NCBI GenBank assembly: GCA_037903475.1
Contig: JBAJFG010000617.1
Location: 152,602 to 216,601, forward strand
Reading direction: 5' to 3'
DNA: 64,000 bases
Origin: Ancylostoma caninum
Lineage: Eukaryota; Nematoda; Chromadorea; Rhabditida; Ancylostomatidae
The notes under the pieces are model-generated. The model was not told the origin of the DNA. It searched no databases and was given only the letters and a program-made list of their open reading frames with translations. Below, piece after piece: positions 32,110 through 46,800 of this stretch (positions are counted from its first letter, which is position 1; every line of letters begins with the position of its first letter). A program made the translations under genes and the position numbers.

Positions 32110-35100
32110 AGTGCACTTACCCATTGATTTACCTTATCCTTTAAGGTCATTTACCCATATGATTACTAGTCACCCCATTTATTCTTAATTTTTTCCATTC
32201 AATTTACTCCTCTGACTCATACGACATCATCGTGGCAATGCTGGTGGTGTTCCGGTAGCTCGCGTGCCGGCTGTCAAGCTCCACTAATGGATTGCCGCTT
32301 TGTTTTCCGCCTTGGAGTGTGTGCTGCTTAAGACAATCGTCCCTTAAAGAGCATTTCTTATGCGGCCGGATTGTCCATTGTTCGCTGGACAACTGCCACA
32401 CAAACTACGTACGGAACGCTAGGGCTTCTTCTACTAGCAGCCTTATAATCCATAGGCGACCGACGCGTTTTTGCCAAGTGTTCATTTCCCACTAGTCTCC
32501 TTAATCAGCCGCCAGCCACCGCCGATGCTGCTGCTGCTGTGCTGCTCCCCCCCCCCCAAGCGGGAAATTCGTCAACCCTCTCCTCGCTCGCCTTCATTTT
32601 TAATTAATCACTCTTCTCTCTTGTTGTTTTCACTTACTGCAGTTTAGAACTCATTTGGAGCGCTTTCCTGGAGCTTTGTCGAGCTCATTGTTTCCTGGAA
32701 GCTCTTGCGCTGCTTGCAATTTTTCTGGATTTTAGGCTTTTTGTGCGCGTGACACTCCTCATCCTTTCCACAGTGTTAATATTTGTTTTGTAAGAAAAAT
32801 GTTGGAGAAGAGGCCTCAATGACACTAGTCTCTTTTCTTCTCTAGGGTAAACAGCTCATCCTAGAGGATTAGGATTCTCAGTGCTTGTGTCAGACGCATT
32901 GTTCCCTCTTGCTTGCTGTGTGTTCGCCTACTTCTCTTTGTTGTAATTATCTGTATATAAGCCGGTCCAGGATATTTTCCACGAATATCGGCATTTGGTC
33001 GAAGAGAAATGCCATGAAGATTGAACTCGATCCCTAAAAAATCCTACGCAAACTATCCTACAATACCTCACCCATACAATACTTCACCCAATCCTACAAT
33101 ACTTCACCCATTTCCTAAGAAATTTCCTTTTCTTTAGCTTTGTATTTCTATATTTTCAAACGTCTACACTGCTGAGAATGGGAGATCTTTCTACCTCGGA
33201 AGAACTCGTCTATTTTCAAAAGAAATCTGGGGGAAATTTGCTCACTAGTCATATTTTCCTTCTAAAGCATTGTACCTACCTTTGGGCTGATGGTTCCGTG
33301 ACTTAAACTTTTCAATTAGAAAAAGGATGAGTTTTTCTGAAAGTTCCTTTGGAAAACTCGTACTTCCTCCCGGAAAACGTTCGCGAACCTTCCTTGCCAG
33401 TCAGTTATATTCCTTCCCAGGAAAAACATTTCCACCTTCAAACGAGGTGTCCTATGACTTTAAACGCTTACGCTGCTTAAAAAGGAACAGTTTTCCGCCT
33501 TGTATTTCATATATGTATTCAAAAGTCCGCAATCTAGAAAATAAAAGCTCTATGATTCTCCCACTTCGTCTTTTTTTCGCACTGCAAGCGAGTACAGTAC
33601 GTCCGTTAATTTTTAACTCTTGACTTCTATCGACAAACGTCATACAACTTGGACTGGACTCTTTTTTCCTAATAATTGGGGTTCTATTTTAATATTTAAA
33701 GGGGTTTATAGTTCGTCCCACCTCCGTTACAGGAAACTCGTTCTTTTTGCACTGCTAGCATTTATAGCTCTATTAGCCGTCCAATAATTACATTTCTATC
33801 CAAGAAACGTCACCCTGCTCCAAAGGACGTCCATGTTTCCCTATTTGGAGCTTTTCCACCTCATCAGCGTTCCGCAAATTTGGGTACATTTGAATACTTT
33901 GAATTTTTGAATTTTGATTGGACAAAAACTCATTCAAATCCCGTGGCTGCATAAATTCACGCTCTAATGGGAACTTCTGGAAGTTTTTTCCCGGATGATT
34001 TCCTTGGTGACGCGGCATTGTTGCTGTCCACTGCGCTGCTTTGCATGCACGAATTATGCATAAGGATGAGTTGTCTGTGGCGACCAGCGGGAGGGCAGAA
34101 TATTTAGGGGGATTTACAACTTTCTTCAGCATCAGATGCATGAGTATCCTGAAAATTATTTTTTGCAAGTATATATGGTACGAACTGTCCACTGAACGCC
34201 TCGCGCTCTAGCTCTTCTGAAAAATTGTTCTTTTTTTAGTACAGTCGGTCGCAGAGATCCATGAGAGTGCGAGATGATGTACTACTACGTATACTTAGGA
34301 CCATTACTTTACCTTTCTTTCAACCCCCCCCCTTAATCCTCCCTCCCTCAAAAAAAAAAGAATTGCTATTTTAGAACTCTCCTAAAGCTTTAGGTAAGCC
34401 CAAAAAAGAGTGAGTTTTCTGCCTTGGAAGCTAGCAGTTAAAAAAAAAAGAAATCCACGAGAAAAGTTATACTATGTAGCAAGCCGAATACTGGAATACA
34501 GTGAATTGTTGACTAAAATGATTTATTCGATTTTTTCTTCATATCTCAAGAATATTGGAAACATTTAATGTATCGATTTTCTGAAACTGAATTCCTGCTC
34601 AAATTTCTATTCTAGTAGGTCACTGTGTACTAATTTTGAGGTTTTCTCCGCATTTTGCAAAGATTTTCCCACACTTTCCATGCACAGTTTTTCCTATATC
34701 CAGATGTATTCTTAACTTAACTTGAAGGAAGCAGCGGCAGGGTTAATTACCCGCTGTTGACAATGTGCCGCTCCATTACTGGGAATACATCAATCGGTTT
34801 CTCTTGCTTTCCCAAGCAGCTCGTTCTCGTTTACGCTGTCGTGGGAAGGGAAAGGCGACTTCTAGAGCAAATTTGTTGTTGTTACGGCTATCGTGGGAAA
34901 GCTAGATCCGGAAAGGTGATGTAATGGATTCGCAAAGTGGGAGTTACCCCAAGATGGCGAGAGAATAGGCAGATATATCAATTTCTGCTTGGAAAACACG
35001 TCCACTCTAGATGAGCAGGGAATTGAGAACCTTCTCGGGAACAATCGTGAATCCCGCCAATGGAGGGCAGTTTTTCAGGATCTTCCTCCCACTACTGTAA

Positions 35101-38100
35101 GAACAATATATACCAGGTGCAAATCTTTATCGAGCCAAGGCTCTCAAAAGACTTTTTAACGATATATGTCATTAAATTTGTCCGCGGCACGTTTCCGTTC
35201 CATATGTGAAGGGGTAGCACGGAGGCAATTTTCGCAGTAGTCAGTCACTTAGCAAAAAGTTCCCAGCACATTTCCCCTTCATGTCGCCGCGCCGCTCATA
35301 TCGCCGAACACCTCACTGAATCGCAGTTTTACACTGTTTTTCATCCACCTGGAAAAGCGAAGAATTCGCCGTTATCCATGCTTTTATTGGTGCTCGGAAA
35401 ATATGTGCAGCAGTAAAGAATTTTATCCTTCTCATGGACAGCTGAAACCTAACAGCACATGTGTGCATTTTCTCTGTTCTCTTCTGATAGTGTTCTCCAC
35501 GAATTTCTGGAACATGGACATCCTTCAATTGTCTAGCACTTTAGTCAAGCTCCACGCGATTATTCCTGCATATTTACTTATTTATCTGCTTGGATAAATT
35601 GTGCGACTACAACGGGACGGGCTAATTGTCACAGAGACAGCCGTATCTCTATTGGAGCGAGTCTATCCAGATGAATGAAGTGTATTGAATACGGACCGAA
35701 GACCATAACCTTATGGAAAGCTGAAAAAATTCAACTGGCTTCTCTGGAAAGCCTCTCCTTCCACATTCAATATGTACGTACATTATTGACCTTGGGAGAA
35801 AACCATGAGTGGTCTCATAACCATTTATGGATATATTTATCCGCCACGCTATTCAATACTATTTAGCCATTCGTGAGTTTGCTCGTGACTATTTATCTTC
35901 CTGAAAAAGGAGTACCGGATACAAATACTAGTTCACCTAGCTCGAAAACGAAACTGTATTGGTCAAATAGCTTAATCTCTCTGGAAAAGCTATTTCTGTT
36001 AAGATATGGGAGTTTGATCAAGCAAGAACTTGTTGAGAACTACACATTTCAAAAATTTGATAACTGAAAAATAATTCAATATTTAAAATGTCATGGTGAG
36101 GCACTCCAATTGTCTGCTACTTTCCTCTGGCTTTTTCTTCGTTTGTTGAGATTTCCCGAAAAAAAGATCGGCGAAATCGGCGTAATTCCTCTCAAGAGAC
36201 GCATTTTCGTATAATTTCATCAGCTCTCGACTACCTCCACAAAATTCACGGATCTCACCTTGCTCCTCGGGCAATCCGAAAAACAAAAAAAGCGCAAGCG
36301 TCATGCAAATAGTGTGATTTGCTTTACACCCTCCTGACTTCGATCAGCCACTCGCTTCAGTCCTCCTTCCCTCATGAGCCGTCACTTGAAAAAGTGCACA
36401 AGTGCATGGTGCTTCCGTGAACTCGTTGAAGGCGTCATCAATCGGCGCAAAACGAGCGCCGCTGATAAGCGGGCCGTCGACAGATTATGCGCGTCGACGA
36501 CGAAATATTGCAGACGCGCATGGCCCCCTGTAATTACAGTCCGTTTCAAAAACGACGATAGTTGAGTATTTGTGCCCATGCTCTGCATTTTTTTCGTCTC
36601 TTCGAACACAGCACTATTTCTTGCGGTCTCATTTTCTCTAATATCTTCGCAACTACGTTCTCCGGTGAAACACACTATATACGATACTTCGAAGAGGTAT
36701 ACATATTTGATTTAGAGGACTCACCTTGGACTGGAGTATCATTTTGGAAAGATTTTGCTTGAAATTGCATGAGAACTTTTTGGAAAAGCTGCGGATTACT
36801 CTCTAAATGGGATCATAGGTACACTGCATTCGAATAGAATGTGAGAGCAAAAGTGGAAGATTTTACACCAGAGTACCATGGAAACGTTGTGGAAAACTTA
36901 GAAATTCCCATCTTCTCGGCCAAAGTAGTTCAATTGGATGTGATACACAAGGTAATCCAGGTCCTGAATTCTAAGAATTTTGCATGAGTGTTCAGTACAG
37001 TCCTTTTCGCTGGAATTACCCTGCTCTAAAGAGCTATAATCCATTAGAAAAACTGGGAAGCAGGAAATTTTTCACACTTATTTGCCAAGAGAATCCCACC
37101 AGAAAGATCTACATGGAAAGGAAGCTTATAATATTATCTGACATTCCTCTAAAGTTTTCTCAGAAACCTGAGCATTTTCCGCACTTTGGAGCCAATTTCC
37201 ATGAAAATCCGGGAAGCCTGTGAATTTCGCGTCTCTTGCCGTCATGCGTATCCATTTCACCATGACGTGGTATATCAAGGAGCCAAGAAGTGACGAACTC
37301 TGCTTGTAACTTCTTAGAAATTATGTGGGAAAGAAACAAGTTATTATCGTCACCAATATCCATGAAATCCTTCCGGAAACGCTGGACATTTCAGCTATAA
37401 TGGATAATATGTGTAATCCATATCAATTGGTATAGGAAGGAAGGTCGAGGTTTTTTCTAGGAATCCCAGCGAGACTTTCTTAGGAAAGTTGGAATTTCGC
37501 TGGTTTTAAAGGCGAAGATCAGTAATCCTTTCTGATAGGGTATTGGAAAAGGTTGCCAGTTTTGCTTCAAATCCCATAAAATTCTTTCGAAAATCTGGGG
37601 ATTCCCCATACCTGAGGATCAATTCCCACGGGGCTGCCCTGTAAATCTTTTACCTTTGCAATAAAAATAATCTATTTCTGTAGGTTGTGGAAAGGCGGCT
37701 CCTGGAATTCCATAAATACGCAAAAAGGAGAGTTTCCCTCTACATATTTGGAGCGAGGTGGTGTGGAAATCTTTTGAAAAGTAAAAGATTTTTCTTTCGC
37801 CAACGATTTCCACCAATTTAGGCTGGATGTGACGAAACATTAGCGAGCCAACGTTGATCGTCGTGCTTGGTCATGAATCCTGGCCTTGATAACCCTATTC
37901 TACCTTCTAAGGGATATTATTCTCGAGTTATGCTTCGTTAATTACTCTCAATGCTTTTCATGCTTACCTTACTCGCCAGAATCTCCCGAAATCCACACCA
38001 TCCCCTCTTGAAATCATATCTTTACGCTCACTCCACTTGTTATTCAATTCCTGGAGTTTTTGGAATCCAATTTTCTACTTTTTCTGCTGCATCAACGCTA

Positions 38101-40770
38101 ATGTTAGCTCTTCAACAAATTTTCGTTCAGTACCCTGAATCCACGAATTTCCTCCAAAGTGCCTGATCATCCTCCCAAGAACTTATCCCATTGTGGCCAC
38201 GCAGTCTCAATGATTAATGTGCTTTTTTATTGTGTTTGAATACCTTAGTTTATGCAGTTATGAGAGCGCACTTCCTAGTACACTGGTCCAGGGCTTCCTG
38301 GTTCGACATGCCTCTGTTCCGGGAGCAACCCATTTAACGTTCATTTTTCAGAATAACCTTTAATGGTTTTACAAATATAACTCCTCATTCTATTTATCCA
38401 TTAGAAAAGTGCTGCTTATGCATAGCTCTTTCGTTTGAGGAGGAGGCAATACCAAAGTTAAGCAACAACTTGTGAGGAAGGCGGGGGGGGGGCTGCTATC
38501 TGAATAAAAATTCGCTATTAATAGTTGAATATTGTGTGAATATTGTACCAAGAAATAAATAAATAAATGTTATAAATGTTGGGCGGCTTTCTTATATAAT
38601 AGTATCATGACCGCAACTACTAAATGACATGCAACTCTAACTGGCATCGAACCGACATGTCAAATTACCCTCGTTCTGTCAGAGTAATTGCTAGCCTCTC
38701 GTATACGTATACGTCATGACACAGCTGATGTTGAAAGGAAACATGAATATTTTGGTTCCAGAAATTCTGGCGAGGATTTCTAGAAGGTATGGCCACATTA
38801 CGTCATAAACGAAAAAAAACCCTAGTGGAGGAAAAAATTCCAAGGAATTGGTGGGCTCAGAGCGGTGGGAAATTGGGTGTTTCCCTGGTAGCACTGGATT
38901 TACGAGGTAATTGAGCGGAATTATCTACATTTTAGTAAACACGTTTTAGTTAGAACCTCTGGAGCCCTTATACCGTTATTTTTTAAAGCTGAAGTCAGGA
39001 GAAAAGGGTGAAAATTCCTCCTCTGTTGCTCTTTGTTTCATTTCTCCTCTGTTTGTTACTTTATTGAGGGTGTGGTTACTTATTTATTACTTCCTTCACT
39101 ACCATTCTACTTTTATTTTATGACACTTATTAATCACTTTGTTAATCATTATAATCGTTCTGCCTCAACTCGATTCATTCACTACTAGAAGTTATTCTTC
39201 TCTAAACTGTACTTGTATAAATCACAGGTGCTGCTCTTCACGTCTCTCTCTAGAATTCTGCAAACTTTCTGCCACCGCACCCGCGCCTGAAAATTGACTA
39301 AATTGATCCCCATTACGCAAACCTTTGAAAAAGCTTCGGAATTCTGGTATTTTCAATTTCCTTCGTGTTTTTCTTCTCATTCCGCTTCTTATTTTTCTAT
39401 TTTGTCGCCTCATTTCTTTACTTAACCTTAGTCCCCTCATCATTCCGTGGCGATCCCTGCGAATCTCATTAGTTACCCGTCGGTGAACTTTGTCATGGAA
39501 GAGGTGACGCCCCCAGTGTTTCTTGGCAACCACTTCTAATTCAGTTTTTGGTTATGCCTCAGCGAGGATTCTATTTTTACACAGCTATAACGACACGTTC
39601 CTCAGGTTCTTACCAAAAGAGGCATTGATATCACCGTTTAGGAAACATAAGAAATTTCCAGATGTTCAATGTTCCTGGGGTGAACACAGGGATCTCTTCC
39701 ACCTACTACCTATAAGGTGCTGGGATACCTTGTGATTTCTATTGCTCCCACCCAGTTGCCTCCGTACTGCTACTGCGACCTACTTATGACTATGTATGAC
39801 TATTATTAGATAGTGTAGATTAATATTTATTACTATTCATTCTTGATCTTTCCCTGCTTCTGTTTTGAACGACTCCCCTACTGTATCGGACTGAAAGAAA
39901 ATTTGAAAAAAGTACTTAATCTATGTTAGTCCATTCGAATTGTCTCCTTGATTTATTTCCATAGCAAACATTAAATATTTTAATGTTAGTTGTTGTTTTT
40001 ATATTTCATTTCCGACTTCTATTCACTTTGCTGCGCTTACCAGAGTAACTTTACTGAGGAAATCCACCAGTTTTGCTCAAAAACTCGTCCCCTGTGACAT
40101 ATGTATGTGGTTTCTGCCCCCCTCTCGAAGAAAGGACAAGTTTCCTAGGCATACACATGCTGATCCGCCTCACTATTTTCCATAATTTCTTCATGATTCC
40201 TGAAGCAAATTCTCTAGCTGCCCATTTTCTTGGAGAAACTCGTCCAACTCTCATGAGTCAGAGGACTGAAAATATTATTCTACTTGGCGAATTTCCCAGA
40301 GAGTACATCAGCTCTTGCTGGGAAACCCGTAGTACACTTTTGTCATCCGGCTCAGCACAATCTTTTACGGAGCAAATCTTCTGGAGAGCATAAATACATC
40401 AGTTTTTACTGAGAAACTCGTCCATAGACTTCTTCCTATCTGGAGGGGATTGCCAGACGAGAAGGCAAAATAGGAAAGGAAAGGCATTTTGAATATGCGA
40501 TTCCTATAGCTCTCACCATGGCACCTCCTACTAACCCTTCTTACGGACTGGACGAGTTTTGCTGGCAAATTTTGATATATTCCATAATTTTTCATCGTTG
40601 CCCGAAGCATACTGGGAAGGCTTCCCAGAGTATCAGTTTCTGCAGGGAAACTCGTTCACTTTTGATCATTCAGAAGTTTCACTCTTCCTCATCCTCACGA
40701 CCTTCCCCATGAACCCGCTACTATTTAACCATTGACCTGAATTTAAAAAAAAACATCATTTCTTTTGTAG
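32110..40770. other. No coding exon supported; degenerate GGAAACTCGT-type repeats
   Basis: About 8.7 kb with many short frames and no phase-consistent exon chain. The word GAAAACTCGT or GGGAAACTCGTCC recurs, with a cluster at 40060-40660. A GC-richer patch lies at 36380-36550 (AAACGAGCGCCGCTGATAAG). If the island at 31740 belongs to the gene at 40771, this is its first intron. Confidence 0.4.
40060..40660 (+). repeat. Cluster of degenerate GAAACTCGTCC units
   Basis: GAAACTCGTCC-like words appear near 40077, 40234, 40322 (GGGAAACCCGTAG), 40412 and 40648, and reversed near 40548 (GGACGAGTTTTGC). Spacing of about 80-110 bp suggests an old tandem array. Confidence 0.4.
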
Positions 40771-40878
40771 GAGGCCACTGATGGCACCATCAACTTCATC
40801 GGAAGGAATGAATGGCGACGTGATGCAGGGTACGCCGACGGCAACGCCGAACCCCGGACACTATGTTTATTCCCACAG
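40771..40878 (+). CDS. Scramblase-like gene exon 1
   Basis: The acceptor TTCTTTTGTAG ends at 40770. The first ATG is at 40781 (MAPSTSSEGMNGDVM), followed by a Thr/Pro/Asn-rich stretch ending HYVYSH. The donor GTATCA follows 40878, phase 2. An upstream leader exon is implied by the acceptor. Confidence 0.6.
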
Positions 40879-43800
40879 GTATCAGCTATCATTAGCCGCG
40901 TATTCAACGGGGGATGGAGAGGCGAAAAATCGCGCAGATATATGCGCACATACGCCTCCGGCTGGGCCCGGCCCGCCTCGGAGGAACCATAAATTAGCCA
41001 GCAATGGGATCGATGATGAGGCCAGCTGAGTGCTTGGATGAATAAGTAGCTGGCCGACGAACACTTAGGCTAGGGATCTTTGTTTAAAAGACAGTGGTGC
41101 AGAATAACAGGAAAAAAGGCTGCAAAATACAGAGTTCTATAGAGCATTTCACGATTTTAACGAGTAGTTAACTAACATGGAGCTCAACGTTCACCAGTAA
41201 CCTGAAATTCTGCATTAAATCCCTCTCCAAAACACATATACACATAATCTGTATTCCTGGAAAATTCTGGATTGCGCGGATCTCACCCAGATTGAGCTCC
41301 GATGTAGTACATTTCCTTCTGAACGCACCACAGTTGCCTAGCTGCTCTTCCTTCATGGTTCCTTCCTGTGATTGGATTTGTGGACGCCCTCGGGGAACTC
41401 CTAAGCTCCGGGCTCATCCAGATTTAGGGAGTTTCCCAGACAAAGTGTGGTTTTCCTTTTCCTAGTCTTACTTGACATCGGTGAATGAGACCGGTCGCTC
41501 AGACCAAGTGCGTCCACCGATTTTTACTGGGGAAACCCTTTCATTTAAGGTGAAGCTGGTGAGCCACCACCTTTCCAGGAACGCTGACTAATCCCATCAA
41601 TGGTTTCACATGTAATTTAGGCATGGAGAGGGTGACATTTGCGTTGGGGACTAGTTCGGCCATTGCTACCCCTGGATTCACTCGAATTAAACTTTAGAAC
41701 CACTGAAATATTCAAACACGACCCTAGAACTACGCGAATATTCCAACAATGCTTGTCGGATTAAGCTTTGGCAACAAAACCACGCCCATTCACACTGTCA
41801 CCGGAAGCTGTAGCGCCAGACTTTGGCCCGAGGTTGACCTTACCGCAGAACAGTCACGTTTACAAGGGATCCTACACCTGCTACGCCAAAAGGGCCCAAC
41901 ATTTCAGTGCTGCGGGTTATTTGGGACACTGAAAATTCTATAGGAAATTGCGCAGCGTTATTCATATCTGGTAAATTTTGTTTATTTTCTCGTTGACAAC
42001 TCAGGGAACAAGAGAAGCATTGAGAGGAAGGAGTGAAAGAAACAGACAGAAGAAAATATACCCAACATCCAGCTATTTTCCTACCATACCCCAAATGGAA
42101 GAAGCTTCCAGGTCCGGAAACTGATTCTCTGTCGTTTTCATCCGAATTTAGGAAACCTCAGGAATGAGGCAACAAAACAAGCAGAATGTATCCAGGACAT
42201 ACGCTAGAAACGCAAGTTAATTCGGTATTTGAGTGAAACTCGAAGATTGATTTGAAAATGGGAGACTTGTTTGCAATTTAGTCTGAATTCATGCGGAAAG
42301 CTGAGGAGTTTTGTGGGATTTTCCAGAATTAAGCTTAATACCGTTGAATTACCAGAGATGTATTTTTGCCAGAGAAAGCAAAAAAATCCATCCATGTTCC
42401 AGAAGCAGAATTTAAGGAATTTAATTTGAGGAAATAGCCGTTTCTGACCTATTTCTATTCGTGACCGATAACGATGGAAATGAGCTGATGCAAATTTCAA
42501 ACTAATTTTATGAGGTCCTTTTGAAAAATATGCTGCTCTTCTCTTGGGTGACAGGCTGCCTGCGCCACTTTTTATACGTGGAAAAATGGATGGATTTTCG
42601 ACCTATCCTTCATCCTATGTTTCTCGCAGTGTTAGCGTTACATGTACAATATCGCAGCCGAATTTTAGCTGAACAAAAAGTGTGTCCAGTGTTAACAAAA
42701 CTCAGGGTCTCCTATCGCATGTTCCCGACTTGCACTCATGGAAATTTTCCGAGAAAAGGAAAGGTCGGCGAGGGTTGTTCTCTACGATTCAATGAAGTTT
42801 TCACCTGGCATGCATTAAAAAAGAGTACAAAGAAGTTCTACACCAAGAATCGGGAGGGTTTTTTTCCGAATTGCTCATGCATTCTTTCGGAAGCCTAACC
42901 AAGCTTTATTTCCGCAGAATTTATGCTAGGACGTCACGCACCCAATTTTTTATATCTAGTGGACCAAAATTTTGTGTAAGTTCCGGACTTAACCACCGCT
43001 GCTAAGGTGTTTTTGGTCAACCTAATTGTAAGTAGCTTTTTTTTGTATAAGTAGCAACAATTTAGCTACTTATACAACCGTTTTCTTCCTTTTTTAAGTT
43101 GCGTTCATAAACGTTCATGAACGGGCTCTTCCGAGGTTTCTTTGAGGTGCAAGGCGCTTTTAGTGGAAAACTTTTTTGTTGATAATGTTTGACTCATCTT
43201 GGTGGCAACGTGTCGTGATTAAAGGACACTCTGCTAGGGGCTTCGAAGGAAATTCGCAGATTTTTTTTTTGCAACTCAAGGAGGAAAAAAACGTGCCAAT
43301 TTGTGCATTTTTTTTAACGAGAGCCCTTGCACTTACACGGGAAGAGCACTTAAGGATTTCTAGAAGCGTCGTTTGCAGCATATCGTCGATGTTTGCATAA
43401 AAATCTTGGTTGACATGGAATGTGCATGAAATGTGCGCCATTGTGAAGCATTTTTGGATGAAGTTTGTTATCACTTGTTGTCAGTTAACCTTGAAATGCA
43501 ACGTCCCCATTGTTTTTACTGTTAGCGGTAATCTCCTTACTTGAGAAAGAGGTAGTAATTTGTCCCTCACGAAATTAGTATAAATGAAATTGAGAGACAA
43601 ATGGCGCAAGCCCTCTTTAGGGAGGTCTCAAGCTGATTTATGTCCTCAGTAAGCAATGCGCCATAGCTGTCAAACGTGGTAGATGTCAAACGCGCTTAAT
43701 GGACCTGGTTTTTCGAGGATCCATGACCCTATTGCCTTATTTGATAGGATTAAACAAACAGCAGCCAAATTCACCGCAGATTCAGGGGTAAAAAAAGACA

Positions 43801-46800
43801 AAACCACCATATTTATGTTAAAAAACCCAATCATAACTTCTTTATTTTCGATGACTATTGCAAGATCGAAGGCGTCGATCGTTGTGCGGAAGACGGGAGG
43901 CGTGCTCAAGCCCTCCTATTGGTCATTGGGCTAGATTGAGCAATCACAGTGCCTCCTTTTGGTGACACAGCCCGCTGCACATTAAAGTCAGCCTTTTTTT
44001 GTGAATCAATGGTGTCAACTGGGAGCAGGGAGCACTTATTATTTTAGGGATTTTTAAAGATTCACAGGGATGTATTGAGGTTGAAATATTCATGCGGAGT
44101 ATAGCTGAGATGTGATTTTGTCCACGATTTCGATTATGGTCCCGTTTCAAGTATTACGTATAGTGAATGTGGTCTGTAATTTTCTATTATTTTGCCAGGA
44201 TGTCAGCAGCGTCTAGGAATATTGTTGTGGTCCACATTGCCCCTGATTATTACAGGTTACATTCATTTAGGCAATTTTTGGGGGTTTCAGTGAGATAGCG
44301 CGTCTACCATATATCTACAGAAATCGTACGAGAATGGTGTTAGTCAAAAAAGAGCATGATTTTTGAGATAAACGCATCAATCAAATGGCCTTCACGACAA
44401 ATTCTGGGCGAAAATATAACAATTTTCAAGGTTTCAAGCTGGTGCTATCTAGTGTACCTCGGAATCTTGGATGGAACTAATGGTTGATATATCGACTACT
44501 CTTAATAGTGCTTGGATCATCCATAACCTTGTTAATTTAACCAGACCTTTTGCGCTTATGCAAGGACCTCTGCTATTGCCCTTTCATGTAATCATGTATA
44601 AGAGGCTAAAATAGCCATCTGAGCCAGTTAGCCGTTGTCGTTGTTTTGGAGAGACACAGAGTCATTGTCAAAATTGCATCCGTTTCTCATCTTAGAGACG
44701 GCGGTTACATGCATTACTAATAGCCGCTGCTGAGTTACGGATAATGCGTAGTGATGCATGGCAGGGTCACTGGGTAACGAGTATCCCACTTCTTGCGACC
44801 TAAAGCCATCCCGGCAACAAGGGCTTTGCTTCGGCTACAATTTCATTTATTTGTTTTCCTTTACTTAGTGTGCCTTAAGGGTGCACCTTGAACAACAAAA
44901 ACACACATGGCAAAGGTGGCGAATTGGTGTTTCTTTAATCCGTGAATGTCGTGATTGCTTGGTTGATTCTTTGGTAAATCTGCAATGAGAGAACAGGTTG
45001 TTCTCCAAATAAAAACATAACGTATTCCTTTCCTAGATCTTTCTCTCATATGGTGAACGTTAGGGAGAGTACCTGTTGTTTTTTTTTCTTGTACTTACGT
45101 ATGTCTGTCCACCTTAACTCCCGTTTTTCTCTCCATATTAGCTTGCATATGGCAAATTTTCAGTTTTTGAAGACAAATTCCACTGATAGAAACTTCATAG
45201 ACTTCAGACTAACCCCTGAAATTCAGGCACTCTTGAGGAGAAAAAAAAAGGTTTCACCAGGTTTTTTCACTGTTGGGATCTTGTCAGTTTTAGGGGCAGC
45301 CCCATTTCTTCAGTCTTGTTCAGTATTGCATCCATGTAAACAGTGGTGTAGTTGAAAGTTTTTTTCTCTGTGCGAGATATGGCTCTGCGGCTGCTCAGGA
45401 GCCCCAGTTTTTTCTAGCCGACTCTAGTGCCTTTGAAATGAGGACTTTTTTGACTAGATTTCGCTCAAGAATACTTTCTCATCCATACATTTCCGATCGG
45501 GAAGTTGCACGATCCTATCTTTTCTGTCATTCATTAGAAAGTGTAGTGCTCTGCATTTCGAGTGCATTCTCATTGAAATAAAGTGACGCTAACCATGAGA
45601 AAGTTTGAAGGCATTGCCCCTCATGAGTCATCAAAGTCCAAATCGCTGTCCAACAATACTGTTGCAAGGATTAAAGCTGGCGGAAAACACAAAAACAAAA
45701 TGGGTAGGGTGAAAAATTGAATAATGGAGGTGAGGCTAAATGTGAATATCTGATGACCACATTTTGCGGATTTATTTATTTATGTAATACACCGATGAGA
45801 TGTGCCACAACATCAACATCAAAATCAAAATCAACGCAATATCAACTGAAAAGAAAAAAACGCAACACGTATGAGTTAGTAAGCATAGCTGTCTGAGAGT
45901 AAAACTGTTAGTGAAATAAAACATTAAGCTATCACTACTCAGACCTTGGCACATGGAAGTACACAATCAAAGAAAGCAAGACTTGCCATAGTATTTAATG
46001 AGAGTGATATTGTGTAACTTAGCTTAGTTAGGCAACCGGTGTGAACAGATTTTTTTTTTGGCAGTTGCAGTGTAGTGGTCCAAAAGAATGATAGACTCCG
46101 AAGATAGACAATTGAAAACATTTCTTCATGGAAGTCGTGCATTAACTTTTGGAAGCTTATTGAAAGAGCACTGTAAAAGTGTATCTCCCAAAATCTTCTT
46201 CGAACTTGCACACGAGACTGTTATCTACAGTGCTGAGCATGTCCAGCAGCCCACAAACCTAAGTCGCTTTCACGTCTGGATGAACACATTTCCGATACGA
46301 TTTCGTTTTTTTCTCTCACTTTTTCTAGACAGTGCTATCAAGTAGGTGTGCACATCGCAAAAAAAAATCATTTGACGGAAGTGTAAGCGTTTTTTCGTTG
46401 CGGATTTGAGGTGGTAATGGTAAAGTAGTGGAGCTGCAGGAAGTTGCGATTTATTCTTTTTCTGTTACGTTTTTCTAAGGAGGGTTGTGGTGGATAACAG
46501 TGAACGGAGAACAGACACAACATTCCTCCAACTGGCTTCACCCACAATCCAGACGCTCAGACGAACGCACATCCGCAGCATGTATAAAAATTTTTCAAAT
46601 TCTTCAATTATTGAAAGAGAGACGAGATTTTTGTGCCTCCTCCTTTTTCTTGCTTGTGAAATTTTCCAAATTAAGGTTCGAAGAAACGCCAAGTGAGGCC
46701 TATCCGCCACCTCCGGTGGAATATCGTGAAATCCTGAACGAACACACGGGTGTTGTCGAAAGCGCTTCGATCATACAGGTATGTCATTTTCGCCAGGAAC

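Noticed and set aside
32500..32570. Short frame with MLLLLCCSPP as a signal peptide
   Set aside because: It is a CTG repeat next to poly-C with no continuing exon.
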